A DNA stretch of 64,000 nucleotides from Opisthocomus hoazin. Lineage: Eukaryota > Chordata > Aves > Opisthocomiformes > Opisthocomidae. Of this stretch, positions 22,894 through 45,297 are shown piece by piece. The stretch spans positions 744,001-808,000 of the forward strand of contig NC_134426.1 in assembly GCF_030867145.1 (NCBI RefSeq). Reading direction: 5' to 3'. The notes beneath the pieces are model-generated. The model worked only from the letters and a program-made list of their open reading frames with translations, had not been told where the DNA came from and searched no databases. The position numbers and the translations under genes were made by a program. Every line of letters starts with the position of its first letter. The first letter of the stretch is position 1.

Positions 22894-24494
22894 ATCTCAG
22901 TATTGTGATTGTTCGTACGGCAGTTCTCACACCACACCCTCGTGGCTTGACAATTACGTCTCATATGTCCTTCTCGCCCACATCGGTAACACTTAAAGTT
23001 TCGTGGCGGCTTCGGTCGTGCCTCCGCAGCATTAACTCGAAGGGGTTGCAGAGCGGCGAACACTTGCTGTTGGATTTGCTGTTGGGCTGTGAAGGCCTGT
23101 TGTTGGGCTTGAAGGATATCGCTTCCTAACTGTTTCATAGCCTCGACCAACATAGCTTGTGGTCCTACCGGTACCCTACTCATTCTATCCAACATCAGTT
23201 CTACTGTGGCATCAGCGGGTAAAGAACTTATGATGTTTCTGGTTTGAGTATTCGAATTCTGAATAACACACTGCCTCAGCAAAGCTGCCCTCATCCATTC
23301 CGGTACATCTGACTGTTCTATGGCACTAGTGAGGCGATCAATAAAGCTAGCAAAAGTTTCCTCCCTTCCTTGCTTAATGCCCATATAGGACGGCGAGGGC
23401 TGTGCGATTTTAACGTGTTCAAGAGCAGCTCTAGCCGTACGCATAGGCTCCAAGCATCGCTGCGGCCCCATCTGCAGTTGTGCCCTGATTGTGACAAAAG
23501 GACCTGCCCCCATCAGTTGTTCTACTGTTACGCCTCGCAGCGGATCGCCCTGCTCCCGCGGCGTTTGAGCGGACGCTTCACAATATCGCTGCCAATGGGC
23601 CTGCCACAACAATAACTGCGACTGAGTCATAATCATTCGCATAATAACCTTAATATCCTCAGGACAAAGCACAGCACCCCCCCATATATAATTCAACATC
23701 TGCTTAGATGGCTCGCCGTGCAAACCTGATTCATTCACCGTGTTCCGTAACTGTGACAACAATTTCCAGCCTAACGGAGCATGATTACCATGATAATCCC
23801 CATGCGCATCTTCTTCAAACGCTACCGGAAAGGCCAAGGGGAGAAATTCCCCTGCCTCAGACGCTTCGTCTGCCACCTTCCTCCAATTAATACCCATCGG
23901 TCTCCTACAGGTCCCACTATCCTTTCCCGTTTCTTTATTCCCTTTCTCCCCCTTTCCTTGCTCCATCCCTTGCTGCTCCACCTTCCGCCCTATCCCTAAC
24001 TTCTTTTCTTCCTCAGCCTCTTGATTGTTACTAGACCCCTCCATCGTCACCTTCACTTTTTCCCAGCACGGAGGCTCCGGGACCTTACTCGTGCTAAATA
24101 ACCAGGCATTGTCTCCAGGGGGTGCCGTGGTTCCACTAGAAAACAAGGAACATCCCGCCTCCGGCGGGGGGGCTGACGGCTCTACCTTTTCCAACTTCTG
24201 AGTAACAACGGCCGCAAGGTTTTTCTCAACTTTATACCTCTTAATGCAATTGATAACCTCCCGCCACGGCTTCATTAACTTTTTACCTATCTTGTCATCA
24301 TCAATCACCATATCCCATAACACGTCTCCAAAATCCCTCCACTCCTTCTCCTCAAATAACGAATCTGGAGTCTTAAAAAACCCCTTGAGCTTACCGGTTG
24401 CCACTAGTCCCGCTAGTTGTTTAATACAACCAAGCTCTACTCCCCGCTTTTCTAAAAAGCGCTGTAATAACTCTAGGGCTACTTCCTTATCCAT
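22716..24494 (-). CDS. gag: ERV-A gag polyprotein
   Basis: The frame has 592 codons from ATG at 24494. A matrix-like region opens with MDK, so the second-residue glycine used for N-myristoylation in most betaretroviruses is missing. A PSAP late-domain motif (106-109) is the type that recruits TSG101. An acidic, low-complexity stretch (about 155-195) precedes the capsid region. The capsid major homology region is QGREETFASFIDRL (375-388). A glutamine-rich spacer (about 462-477) follows. Nucleocapsid has two CCHC zinc knuckles (502-515 and 522-535). No internal stop is present. It should assemble intracellular particles if expressed; that is inference from intact motifs. Confidence 0.95.
   Translation of the reverse strand: MDKEVALELLQRFLEKRGVELGCIKQLAGLVATGKLKGFFKTPDSLFEEKEWRDFGDVLWDMVIDDDKIGKKLMKPWREVINCIKRYKVEKNLAAVVTQKLEKVEPSAPPPEAGCSLFSSGTTAPPGDNAWLFSTSKVPEPPCWEKVKVTMEGSSNNQEAEEEKKLGIGRKVEQQGMEQGKGEKGNKETGKDSGTCRRPMGINWRKVADEASEAGEFLPLAFPVAFEEDAHGDYHGNHAPLGWKLLSQLRNTVNESGLHGEPSKQMLNYIWGGAVLCPEDIKVIMRMIMTQSQLLLWQAHWQRYCEASAQTPREQGDPLRGVTVEQLMGAGPFVTIRAQLQMGPQRCLEPMRTARAALEHVKIAQPSPSYMGIKQGREETFASFIDRLTSAIEQSDVPEWMRAALLRQCVIQNSNTQTRNIISSLPADATVELMLDRMSRVPVGPQAMLVEAMKQLGSDILQAQQQAFTAQQQIQQQVFAALQPLRVNAAEARPKPPRNFKCYRCGREGHMRRNCQATRVWCENCRTNNHNTEICLKSGNGRMSASSRRAPTQVAAPAVQQSATNLQMPATTSAASYSQQPPAASDWMWQRQ
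22875..22881 (-). promoter_or_regulatory. ERV-A gag-pro -1 frameshift site (GGGAAAC)
   Basis: The heptamer reads G GGA AAC in the gag frame, the X XXY YYZ form. Slipping back one base enters the dUTPase-protease frame at GGG AAA CGG. It lies inside the gag-pro overlap, just after the second zinc knuckle. The same heptamer serves gag-pro in type D betaretroviruses (family knowledge). The downstream stimulatory structure was not modelled. Confidence 0.85.
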
Positions 24495-24710
24495 ACCTTT
24501 AACAATAAGCCTTTATCCTTTAACAACAATTAAAAACATATACCTGCCGAAGCGATATCCTTGCAGCCCTTAACCTGTAGCCCTTGCGGTGGCGAGCGTA
24601 CGCAAAATCACGTAGTCAGGCTCCTAAGTCGACACACCACAGCGCAGTGTTCGGTCGCTTCTGCCCCCTGGTCGCTGCTCCCAGTGCCCCGCTCCTTGCC
24701 ACTGCTCCAG

Positions 24711-24728
24711 GTCCCTGTTCGGGCGCCA
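24711..24728 (-). other. ERV-A primer binding site, tRNA-Lys
   Basis: The coding strand reads TGGCGCCCGAACAGGGAC, two bases after the 5' LTR. It is complementary to the 3' end of tRNA-Lys3, the primer of lentiviruses and MMTV-like viruses. Confidence 0.93.
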
Positions 24729-24730
24729 AA

Positions 24731-25095
24731 TGTCGGGGCGATCGGCTAAGTCCTGCCCCGAGGGTCGCGAACCTGGAGAAGCGGCGGAAGAATGCAGCCG
24801 ACTCAATGTGAGTGATAAGCAAGCTTCGTTTATTACAGTTTGGTTACACAATTTATAGAGTGATTAATTAGCTACTACATATTGCAAAGTTAGAGCTCAT
24901 TATTGGCTAGCTAGCTAAAATGTCAACTCCGCCCATACTGCCTCATTCTTCTCCAGCTGCATCTTGTTTTTCACATTCTTGCTAACCGCAGAGTTGATTT
25001 GTTAAATTCCTTGTTCTGTCAAGGACACCGTGTGCTAAGCTTAAAATGGATTTTCTACAACAAGCAATTCGGTCGAGCCTTGCCATCCCCCCACA
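24731..25095 (-). repeat. ERV-A 5' LTR
   Basis: This 365-bp LTR has TG...CA ends. On the minus strand it has a TATAAA box and, about 23 bp later, an AATAAA signal (plus-strand TTTATT near 24829-24834). It could act as promoter for gag and also as a poly(A) site for minus-strand transcripts entering from the ACADM side. Confidence 0.93.
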
Positions 25096-28000
25096 CGTGC
25101 AAAGGGCCTCTAGCAGCCCTGCTATGAAAATGCGAACGTCTGCAGATAGCTCGCAGCCAGAAAGAGCTAGTCTGGAAAGCTGTTGCTCAGCCTCATCTGC
25201 CCATGGCACTGCTCGCACAGAGGCACAGAGACTGGGGCTACTTGCTTGTCTTGCCTCCTCAAACTTGAAACTTAACTTTGGGGGTCCCTGCAGGGGGCCT
25301 GCTGGAGCCTTGCTCCGAAAATGTGAATGTCTGCAGATAGCTAGCAGCCAGAAAGAGCTAGCCTGGAAAGCAGTTGATCACCTTCATCTGCCCATGGCAC
25401 TGCTCGCAGAGAGGCAGAGAGACTGAGGCTGCTTGCTTGTCTTGCCCCTTAAACTTCAAATGTAGATAAGGTGGTCCGTGCTGGGCGCCTCCTTCCGCCC
25501 TGCTGTGAAAATGCGAAAGTGTGCAGATAGCTCGCAGCCAGAAAGAGCTAGCCTGGAAAGCTGCTGCTCAGCCTCATCTGCCCATGGCACTGCTCGCAGA
25601 GAGGCACAGAGACTGGGGCTGCTTCCTTGTCTTTCCACCTCAAAATTCAAATGTAGCTAAGGTGGTCCGTGCAGAGGGCTACTGCGGCGCTGCTCCGAAA
25701 ATGCGAACGTCTGCAGATAGCTCGCAGGCAGAAAGAGCTAGCCTGGAAAGCTGTTGCTAAGCCTCATCTGCCCATGGCACTGCTCGCACAGAGGCACAGA
25801 GACTGGGGCTGCTTGCTTCTCTTTCCCCCTCAAACTTCAAACGTAAATTAGGTTGTCCTTGCAGGGGGCCTGCAGCAGACCTGGTCTGAAAATGCGAACG
25901 TCTGCAGATAGATCGCAGGCAGAAAGAGCTAGCCTGGAAAGCTGTTGCTCAGCCTCATCTGCCCATGGCACTACTCGCACAGAGGCACAGAGCCTTTGGC
26001 TGCTTGCTTGTCTTGCACACTCAAAATTCAGACGTAGATGAGGTGGTCTGTGCCGGGCGCTGCCGGCAGCCCTGCTCTGAATATGCGAACGTCTGCAGAC
26101 AGATTGCAGGCAGAAAGAGCTAGCCTGGAAACCTGTTGCTCAGCCTCATCAGTCCATGGCACTGCTCGCGCAGAGAGACAGAGACTGGGGCTTCTTGCTT
26201 GTCTTGCTACACCAAACTTGGAAAGTCATTTGGGAATGAGGGAGGTCCCTGGCAGGCTCCTTTCACAGCCCTGCTTCGAAAATGTGAACATCTGCAGATA
26301 GCTCGCAGCCAGAAAAAGCTGGCCTTTAAAGCTGTTGCTCAGCCTCATCTGCAAATTGCACTGCTCCCACAGAGGCACAGAGACTGGGGCTGCTTGCTTG
26401 TCTTGACACCTCAAAATTCAAACGTAGGTTAGGGGGCCCGTGCTGGGAGCCTCCGGCAGCCCTGCTTTGAAAATGCGAACGTCTGCAGATAGCTCGCAGC
26501 CAGAAAGAGCTAGCCTCGAAAGCTGTTGCTCAGTCTCATCTGCCCATGGCACTGCTCACACAGAGGCACAGAGACTGGGGCTGCTTGCTTGTCTTGCCAC
26601 CTTCAACATCAAATGTATATTTGGGGGTCCGTGCAAAGGGCCTCTAGCAGCCCTGCTCTGAAAATGCGAACATCTGCAGATAGCTCGCAGACAGAAAGCG
26701 CTAACCTGGAAAGATTTTGCTCAGCCTCATCTGCCCATGGCACTGCTCGCAGAGAGGCACAGAGACTGGGGCTGCTTGCTTGTCTTGCACACTCAAAATT
26801 CAGAAGTAGCTGAGGTGGTCTGTGCCGGGCGCTGACGGCAGCCCTGCTCTGAATACACGAACGTCTGCAGATAGATTGCAGGCAGAAAGAGCTAGCCTGG
26901 AAACCTGTTGCTCAGCCTCATCTACCCATGACACTGCTCGCACAGAGGCACAGAGACTGGGGCTGCTTGCTTGTCTTGCCTCCTCAAACTTCAAACGTAG
27001 CTTTTGGGGTCGCTGCATGGGGTCGCTGGAGCCTTGCTCCGAAAATGCGAACGTCTGCAGATAGCTGGCAGCCAGAAAGACCAAACCTGGAACGCTGTTG
27101 CTCAGCCTCATCTGCCCATGGCACTGCTCGCAGAGAGGCACAGAGACTAGTTCTGCTTTTCTGTCTTGCCACCTCAAAATTCAAATGTATCTAAGGTGGT
27201 CCGTGCAGGGGGCTACGGCGGCGCAGCTCCGAAAATGCGAACGTCTGCAGATAGCTCGCAGCCAGAAAGAGCTAGCCTGGAAAGCTGTTGCTCAGCCTCA
27301 TCTGCCCATGCCACTGCTCGCACAGAGGCACAGAGACTGTGGCTGCTTGCTTGTCTTGCACACTCAAAATTCAGACGTAACTGAGGTGGTCTGTGCTGGG
27401 CGCTGACGGCAGCCCTGCTCTGAATATGCGAACGTCTGCAGATAGATTGCAGGCAGAAAGAGCTAGCCTGGAAAGCTGTTGCTCAGCCTCATCTGCCCAT
27501 GACACTGCTCGCACAGAGGCACAGAGACTGGGGCTGCTTGCTTCTCTTGCCACCTCAAACTTCAAACGTAGCTTTTGGGGTCGCTGCATGGGGCCGCTGG
27601 AGCCTTGCTCCGAAAATGCGTACGTCTGCAGATAGCTGGCAGCCAGAAAGAGCTAGCCTGGAAAGCTGTTGCTCAGCCTCATCTGCCCGTGGCACTACTC
27701 GCACAGAGGCACAGAGACAGGGGCTGCTTGCTTGTCTTGCCACCTCAAACTTCAAAAGTAACTTAGGTGGTCCGTGCCGGGCCCCACAGGCAGCCCTGCT
27801 CTGAAAATGCGAACGTCTGCAGATAGCTCGCAGGCAGAAAGAGCTAGCCTGGAAAGCTGTTGCTAAGTCTCATCTGCCCATGGCACTGCTCGCACAGAGG
27901 CACAGAGACTGGGGCTGCTTGCTTGTCTTGCCCCCCCAAAGTTCACATGCATATTAGGTGTTCCGTGCTGGGCGCCTCCGTCAGCCCTGCTGTGAAAATG

Positions 28001-31000
28001 CGAACGTGTGCAGATAGCTCGCAGGCAGAAAGAGCTAGCCTGGAAAGCTGTTGCTCAGCCTCATCTGCCCATGGCACTGCTCGCACAGAGGCACAGAGAC
28101 TGGGGCTGCTTGCTTCTCTTTCCCCCTCAAACATCAAACGTAAACTAGGTTGTCCTTGCAGGGGGCCTGCAGCAGACCTGGTGTGAAAATGCGAACGTCT
28201 GCAGATAGCTCGCAAGCAGAAGGGGCTAGCCTGGAAAGCTGTTGCTCAGCCTCATCTCCCCGCCCATGGCACTGCTCACACAGAGGCACAGAGAATGGGG
28301 CTGCTTGCTTGTCTTGCCAACTCAAACTTCAAACGTAGCTTAGGACGTACGTGCCGTGCGCCTCCGGCAGCCCTGGTCTGAAAATGCAAACGTCTGCAGA
28401 TAGCTGTCAGGCAGAAGGTGCTAGCCTGGAAAGCTGTTGCTCAGCCTCATCTGCCCATGACACTGCTCGCACAGAGGCACAGAGACTGGAGCTGCTTGCT
28501 TGTCTTGCCATCTCAACCATCAAATGTAGCCAGGGAATGGGGGTGTTCCCTGCCAGGCTCCTTCGCAGCCCTGCTTCAAAAATGCGAACCTGTGCAGATA
28601 GCTGGCAGGCAGAAAGAGCTAGCCTGGAAAGCTGTTGCTCAGCCTCATCTGCCCATGGCACTACTCGCACAGAGGCACAGAGACTGGGGCTGCTTGCTTG
28701 TCTTGCCACCTCAAACTTCAAACGTAGCTTAGGGGGTCCGTGCCTGGCGCCTCAGGCAGCCCTGCTTCGAAAATGAGAACGTCTGCAGATAGCTCGCAGG
28801 CAGAATGCGCTAGCCTGGAAAGCTGTTGCTCAGCCTCATCTGCCCATGGCACTGCTCGCACAGAGGCACAGAGACTGGGGCTGCTTGCTTGTCTTGCCAC
28901 CTCAAACTTCCAATGTTACTTTGGGGGTCCGTGCCGGGCGCCTACGGCAGCCTTGCTCCAAAAATGCGAACGTCTGCAGATAGCCGGCAGGTAGAAGGGG
29001 CTAGCCTGGAAAGCTGTTGCTCAGCCTCATCTGCCCATGGCACTGCTCGCACAGAGGCACAGACACTGGGGCTGCTTGCTTGTCTTGCCACCTCAAACTT
29101 CAAATGTAGCATAAGGGTCTGTGACGAGAGCCTCGGCAGCCCTATTTCAAATATGCGAAACTGTGCAGATAGCTCGCAGGCAGAAGGCGCTAGCCTGGAA
29201 AGCTGTTGCTCAGCCTCCTCTGCTCTTGGCACTGTTCACGCAGAGGCACAGAGACTGGGGCTTCTTGCTTGTCTTGCCACCTCAAACTTCAATAGTAGGT
29301 TAGTGGGTCCATGCCAGACGCCTCGGGTAGCCCTGCTTCGAAAACGCGAACGTCTGCAGATAGCTGGCAGGCAGAAGTGGCTAGCCTGGAAAGCTGTTGC
29401 TCAGCCTCATGTGCTCATGGCACTGCTCGCACAGAGGCACAGAGACTGGGGCTGCTTGCTTGTCTTGCCACCTCAAACTTCAAACGTAGCTAGGACGTAC
29501 GTGCCGGTCGCCTCCGGCAGCCCTGCTCCGAAAATGCGAACGTCTGCAGATAGCTGGCAGCCAGAATGAGATAGCCTGGAAAGCTGTTGCTCAGCCTCAT
29601 CTGCCCATGGCACTGCTCGCACAGAGGCACAGAGACTGGGGCTGCTTGCTTGTCTTGCCACCTCAAACTTCAAACGTAGCCTGGGAATGGGTGTGGTCCC
29701 TGCCAGGCTCCTTCGCAGCCCTGCTTCGAAAATGCGAACCTGTGCAGATAGCTGGCAGGCAGAAGGAGCTAGCCTGGAAAGCTGTTGCTCAGCCTCATCT
29801 GCCCATGGCACTGCTCGCACAGAGGCACAGAGACTGGGGCTGCTTGCTTGTCTTGCCACCTCAAACTTCAAACGTAGCTTAGGGGTCCTTGCCGAGCGCC
29901 TCCGGCAGTCCTGGTCTGAAAATGCGAACGTCTGCAGATAGGTGGCAGGCAGAAAGGGCTAGCCTGGAAACCTGTTGCTCAGCCTCATCTGCCCATGGCA
30001 CTGCTCACACAGAGGCACAAAGACTGGGGATGCTTGCTTGTCTTGCCACCTCAAACTTCAAATGTAGCATAAGGGTCTGTGCCGAGAGCCTACGGCAGCC
30101 CTATTTCAAATATGCGAAACTGTGCAGATAGCTCGCAGGCAGAAAGGTCTAGCCTGGAACCCTGTTGCTCAGCCTCATCTGCCCATGGCACTGCTCACAC
30201 AGAGGCACAAAGACTGGGGATGCTTGCTTGTCTTGCCACCTCAAACTTCAAACGTAGCATAAGGGTCTGTGACGAGAGCCTCCGCAGCCCTATTTCAAAA
30301 ATGCGAAACTGTGCAGATAGCTCGCAGGCAGAAGGGGCTAGCCTGGAAAGCTGTTGCTTAGCCTCCTCTGCTCGTGGCACTGTTCACACAGAGGCACAGA
30401 GACTGGGGCTGCTTGCTTGTCTTGGCACCTCAAACTTCACACGTATCCTGGGAACGGGGAGGGTCCCTGTCAGGCTCCTTCGCAGCCGTTCATCGAGAAT
30501 GGAAACGTCTGCAGATAGCTGGCAGGCAGAAGGGTCTAGCCTGGAAACCTGTTGCTCAGCCTCATCTGCCCATGGCACTGTTCGCACAGAGGCACAGACA
30601 CTGGGGCTGCTTGCTTGTCTTGCCACCTCAAACTTCCAATGTTCCTTTGAGGGTCCGTGCCGGGCGCCTTCTGCAGTCTTGCTCCGAAAATGCGAACGTC
30701 TGCAGATAGCTCGCAGGCAGAAAGGGTTAGCCTGGAAAGCTGTTGCTCAGCCTCATCTGCCCATGGCACTGCTCGCACAGAGGCACAGAGACTGGGGCTG
30801 CTTACTTGTCTTGCCACCTCAAACGTCATATCTAGCCTGGGAATGGGAGTGGTCCCTGCCAGGCTCCTTCGCAGCCCTGCTTCGAAAATGCGAACCTGTG
30901 TAGATAGCTGGCAGCCAGAAGGAGCTAGCCTGGAAACCTGTTGCTCAGCCTCATCTGCCCATGGCACTGCTCGCAGAGAGGCACAAAGACTGGGGCTGCT

Positions 31001-31640
31001 TGCTTGTCTTGCCACCTCAAACTTCAAACGTACAATAAGGGTCTGTGCCGAGAGCCTCGGCAGCCCTATTTCAAATATGCGAAACTGTGTAGATAGCTCG
31101 CAGGCAGAAGGGGCTAGCCTTGAAAGCTTTTACTCAGCCTCCTCTGCTCGTGGCACTGTTCACACAGAGGCACAGAGACTGGGGCTGCTTGCTTGTCTTG
31201 CCACCTCAAACTTTCAATGTTCCTTTGAGGGTCCGTGCCGGGCGCCTTCTGCAGTCTTGCTCCGAAAATGCGAACTTCTGCAGATAGCTCGCAGGCAGAA
31301 GGGGTTAGCCTGGAAAGCTGGTGCTCAGCCTCATCTGCCCATGGCACTGCTTGCACAGAGGCACAGAGACTGGGGCTGCTTGCTTGTCTTGCCACCTCAA
31401 ACGTCAAATCTAGCCTGGGAATGGGGGTGGTCCCTGCCACGCTCCTTCGCAGCCCTGCTTCGAAAATGCGAACCTGTGCAGATAGCTGGCAGCCAGAAGG
31501 AGCTAGCCTGGAAAGCTGTTGCTCAGCCTCATCTGCCCATGGCACTGCTCGCACAGAGGCACAGAGACTGGGACTGCTTGCTTATCTTGCCACCTCAAAG
31601 TTCACACGTAGCCTAGGAACGGGGAGGGTCCCTGCCAGTC
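25096..31640. repeat. 190-bp satellite array, right block (about 34 monomers)
   Basis: This is the same monomer and orientation as the left block, resuming at the duplicated CGTGC of the ERV-A insertion. The part 25500-26410 repeats 17690-18600 almost exactly (7810-bp offset), and 25096-25340 repeats 17086-17330, so blocks of monomers were copied in bulk. The right-hand monomers (28.8-31.6 kb) form a distinct subfamily with CTGGGAATGGG and GGCAGGCAGAAGG variants. The array ends about 190 bp from the ACADM stop codon. Confidence 0.95.
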
Positions 31641-31832
31641 TCCTTTCGCCAGAAGGAGCGAAGTTAGGGAATGGACGGGGTGTGCAGCAGGACTACTTAA
31701 TCATGTGCACAGCAAAGATTTTGAAGGAAAAGGTGTCTTTCCACGCCCTTCTGTCTTGAGAAACGCTCCCAGATCCTCTTCCATTAGAACACAGAACACT
31801 TCATCCACACCAGGCATGCCTGAAACGTTTCT
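31640..31832 (-). other. ACADM 3' flank / presumed 3' UTR stub
   Basis: This is the only non-satellite sequence between the ACADM stop codon and the satellite. No AATAAA or ATTAAA is present on the minus strand, so the normal poly(A) site is either atypical or has been replaced by the array. Confidence 0.6.
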
Positions 31833-44089
<12,257 letters not shown>

Positions 44090-44223
44090 CTTGCCCAGGT
44101 GACCCGTGGCGGCTGCCGGCGCTGTCCGGCTGGGGAGGCGGTGGGGCCAGGGCCTGGCCTCGCTCTGGGCTCTGACCGGGGCTGAGGGCGGAACGGGGCC
44201 GGTCGCTATGTCACAAAGACACC

Positions 44224-44244
44224 GGGGGGGGGGGGGGGGGGGGG
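44224..44244. repeat. 21-base G run at CR1 end, upstream of ACADM
   Basis: An uninterrupted run of 21 G lies where the CR1 3' tail and GGTTGG should be, about 135-155 bp upstream of the ACADM ATG (poly-C on the gene's coding strand). It could form quadruplex DNA. Run length is uncertain because homopolymers are error-prone. Confidence 0.9.
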
Positions 44245-45297
44245 AAGGGACCTCTGTGGGTCACCCAGCCCAACCCCCTGCCCAAGCAGGGTCACCCAGA
44301 GCAGGCTGCACAGCACCGCGTCCAGGCGGGGCTGGAATATCTCCAGAGAAGGAGACTCCACAGCCCCTCTGGGCAGCCTGGGCCAGGGCTCCGGCACCCT
44401 CAGAGGGAAGAAGTTCTTCCTCGGGTTCAGCTGGAGCTTCCTCGGCTCCAGTTTGTGCCCGTTGTCCCTTGTCCTGTCGCTGGGCACCACTGGAAAGAGC
44501 TTGGCCCCATCCTCCTGAACCCCACCCTGCAGATATTTACAGGCATTTCTAAGGTCCCCTCGCAGCCTTCTCTTCTCCAGTGTGAACAAGCCCAGCTCCC
44601 TCAGCCTCTCCTCGCAGGAGAGATGCTCCAGTCCCGTCACCATCCTCGTAGCCCTTCGCTGGACTCTCTCCAGTAGCTCCTCATCTTTCTTGAACTGGGG
44701 AGCCCAGCACTGGACACAGCACTGCAGATGGGGCCTCACAAGGGCAGAGCAGAGGGAGAGGAGAACCTCCCTCGACCTGCTGCCCACACTTCTCCTGATG
44801 CACCCCAGGATCCCATTGGCCTTCTTGGCACCCAGGGCACGCTGCTGGCTCATGGTCACCCTGTCGTCCCCCAGCACTCCCAGTCCCTCTCCACAGAGCT
44901 GCTCCCAGCAGGTCCGCCCCAAGCCTGTCCTGGTGCCTGGGGTTGTTCCTCCCCAGGGGCTGGACCCTGCCCTTGCCCTTGTTGAACCTCATCAGGTTCC
45001 TCTCTGCCCAGCTTTCCAGCCTATCCAGGTCACGCTGAATGGCAGCAAAGCCTGCTGGTGTATCTACCACACCTCCCAGTTTGGGGTCATCAGCAAACTT
45101 GCTGAGGGTACATTCTAACTCTTCATCCAGGTCGTTGATGAAGAAATTAAGCAAGACTGGGCCCAGTACTGACCCCTGGGGCACACCACTGGTTACCGGC
45201 CTCCAACCAGACTCCGCGCCGCTGATGCCGACTCTCTGAGTTCTGCCACTCAGCCAGTTCTCAACCCACCCCACCGACCACTTGAGCGATGTTCTGC
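44245..45297 (-). mobile_element. CR1 LINE fragment upstream of ACADM
   Basis: About 1.05 kb of CR1 in minus orientation reaches the reverse transcriptase segment [20 protein letters not shown] on the minus strand. It directly abuts the promoter. Its right-hand part is inside the inverted-repeat arm and recurs at 63.6-64 kb. Confidence 0.92.

Larger units (their letters stand above)
18824..25095 (-). mobile_element. ERV-A: env-deleted class II (betaretrovirus-like) provirus
   Basis: A provirus of 6.27 kb lies inside a satellite monomer on the minus strand. In transcription order it has the 5' LTR (24731-25095), a tRNA-Lys primer site, gag, dUTPase-protease, pol, a short env tail, a polypurine tract and the 3' LTR (18824-19187). 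The target sequence CGTGC flanks it on both sides (18819-18823 and 25096-25100), and uninterrupted monomers show the empty site. The LTRs differ by three substitutions and one single-base indel in 365 bp, so the insertion is young. All three internal frames are uninterrupted. Class II is supported by gag, dut-pro and pol in three frames, the lysine primer site and two CCHC knuckles. Confidence 0.95.

Noticed and set aside
28826-31616. Open frames of 247-319 codons in the right satellite block
   Set aside because: They cross monomer borders and change phase with each 190- or 191-bp unit, repeating the same short peptides. There is no start context, domain or codon pattern, and they arise because stops in the monomer cluster mainly in one frame.
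11390-31640. CENP-B box in the satellite
   Set aside because: No match to the CENP-B box core (TTCG....A..CGGG) was seen in the monomers read.
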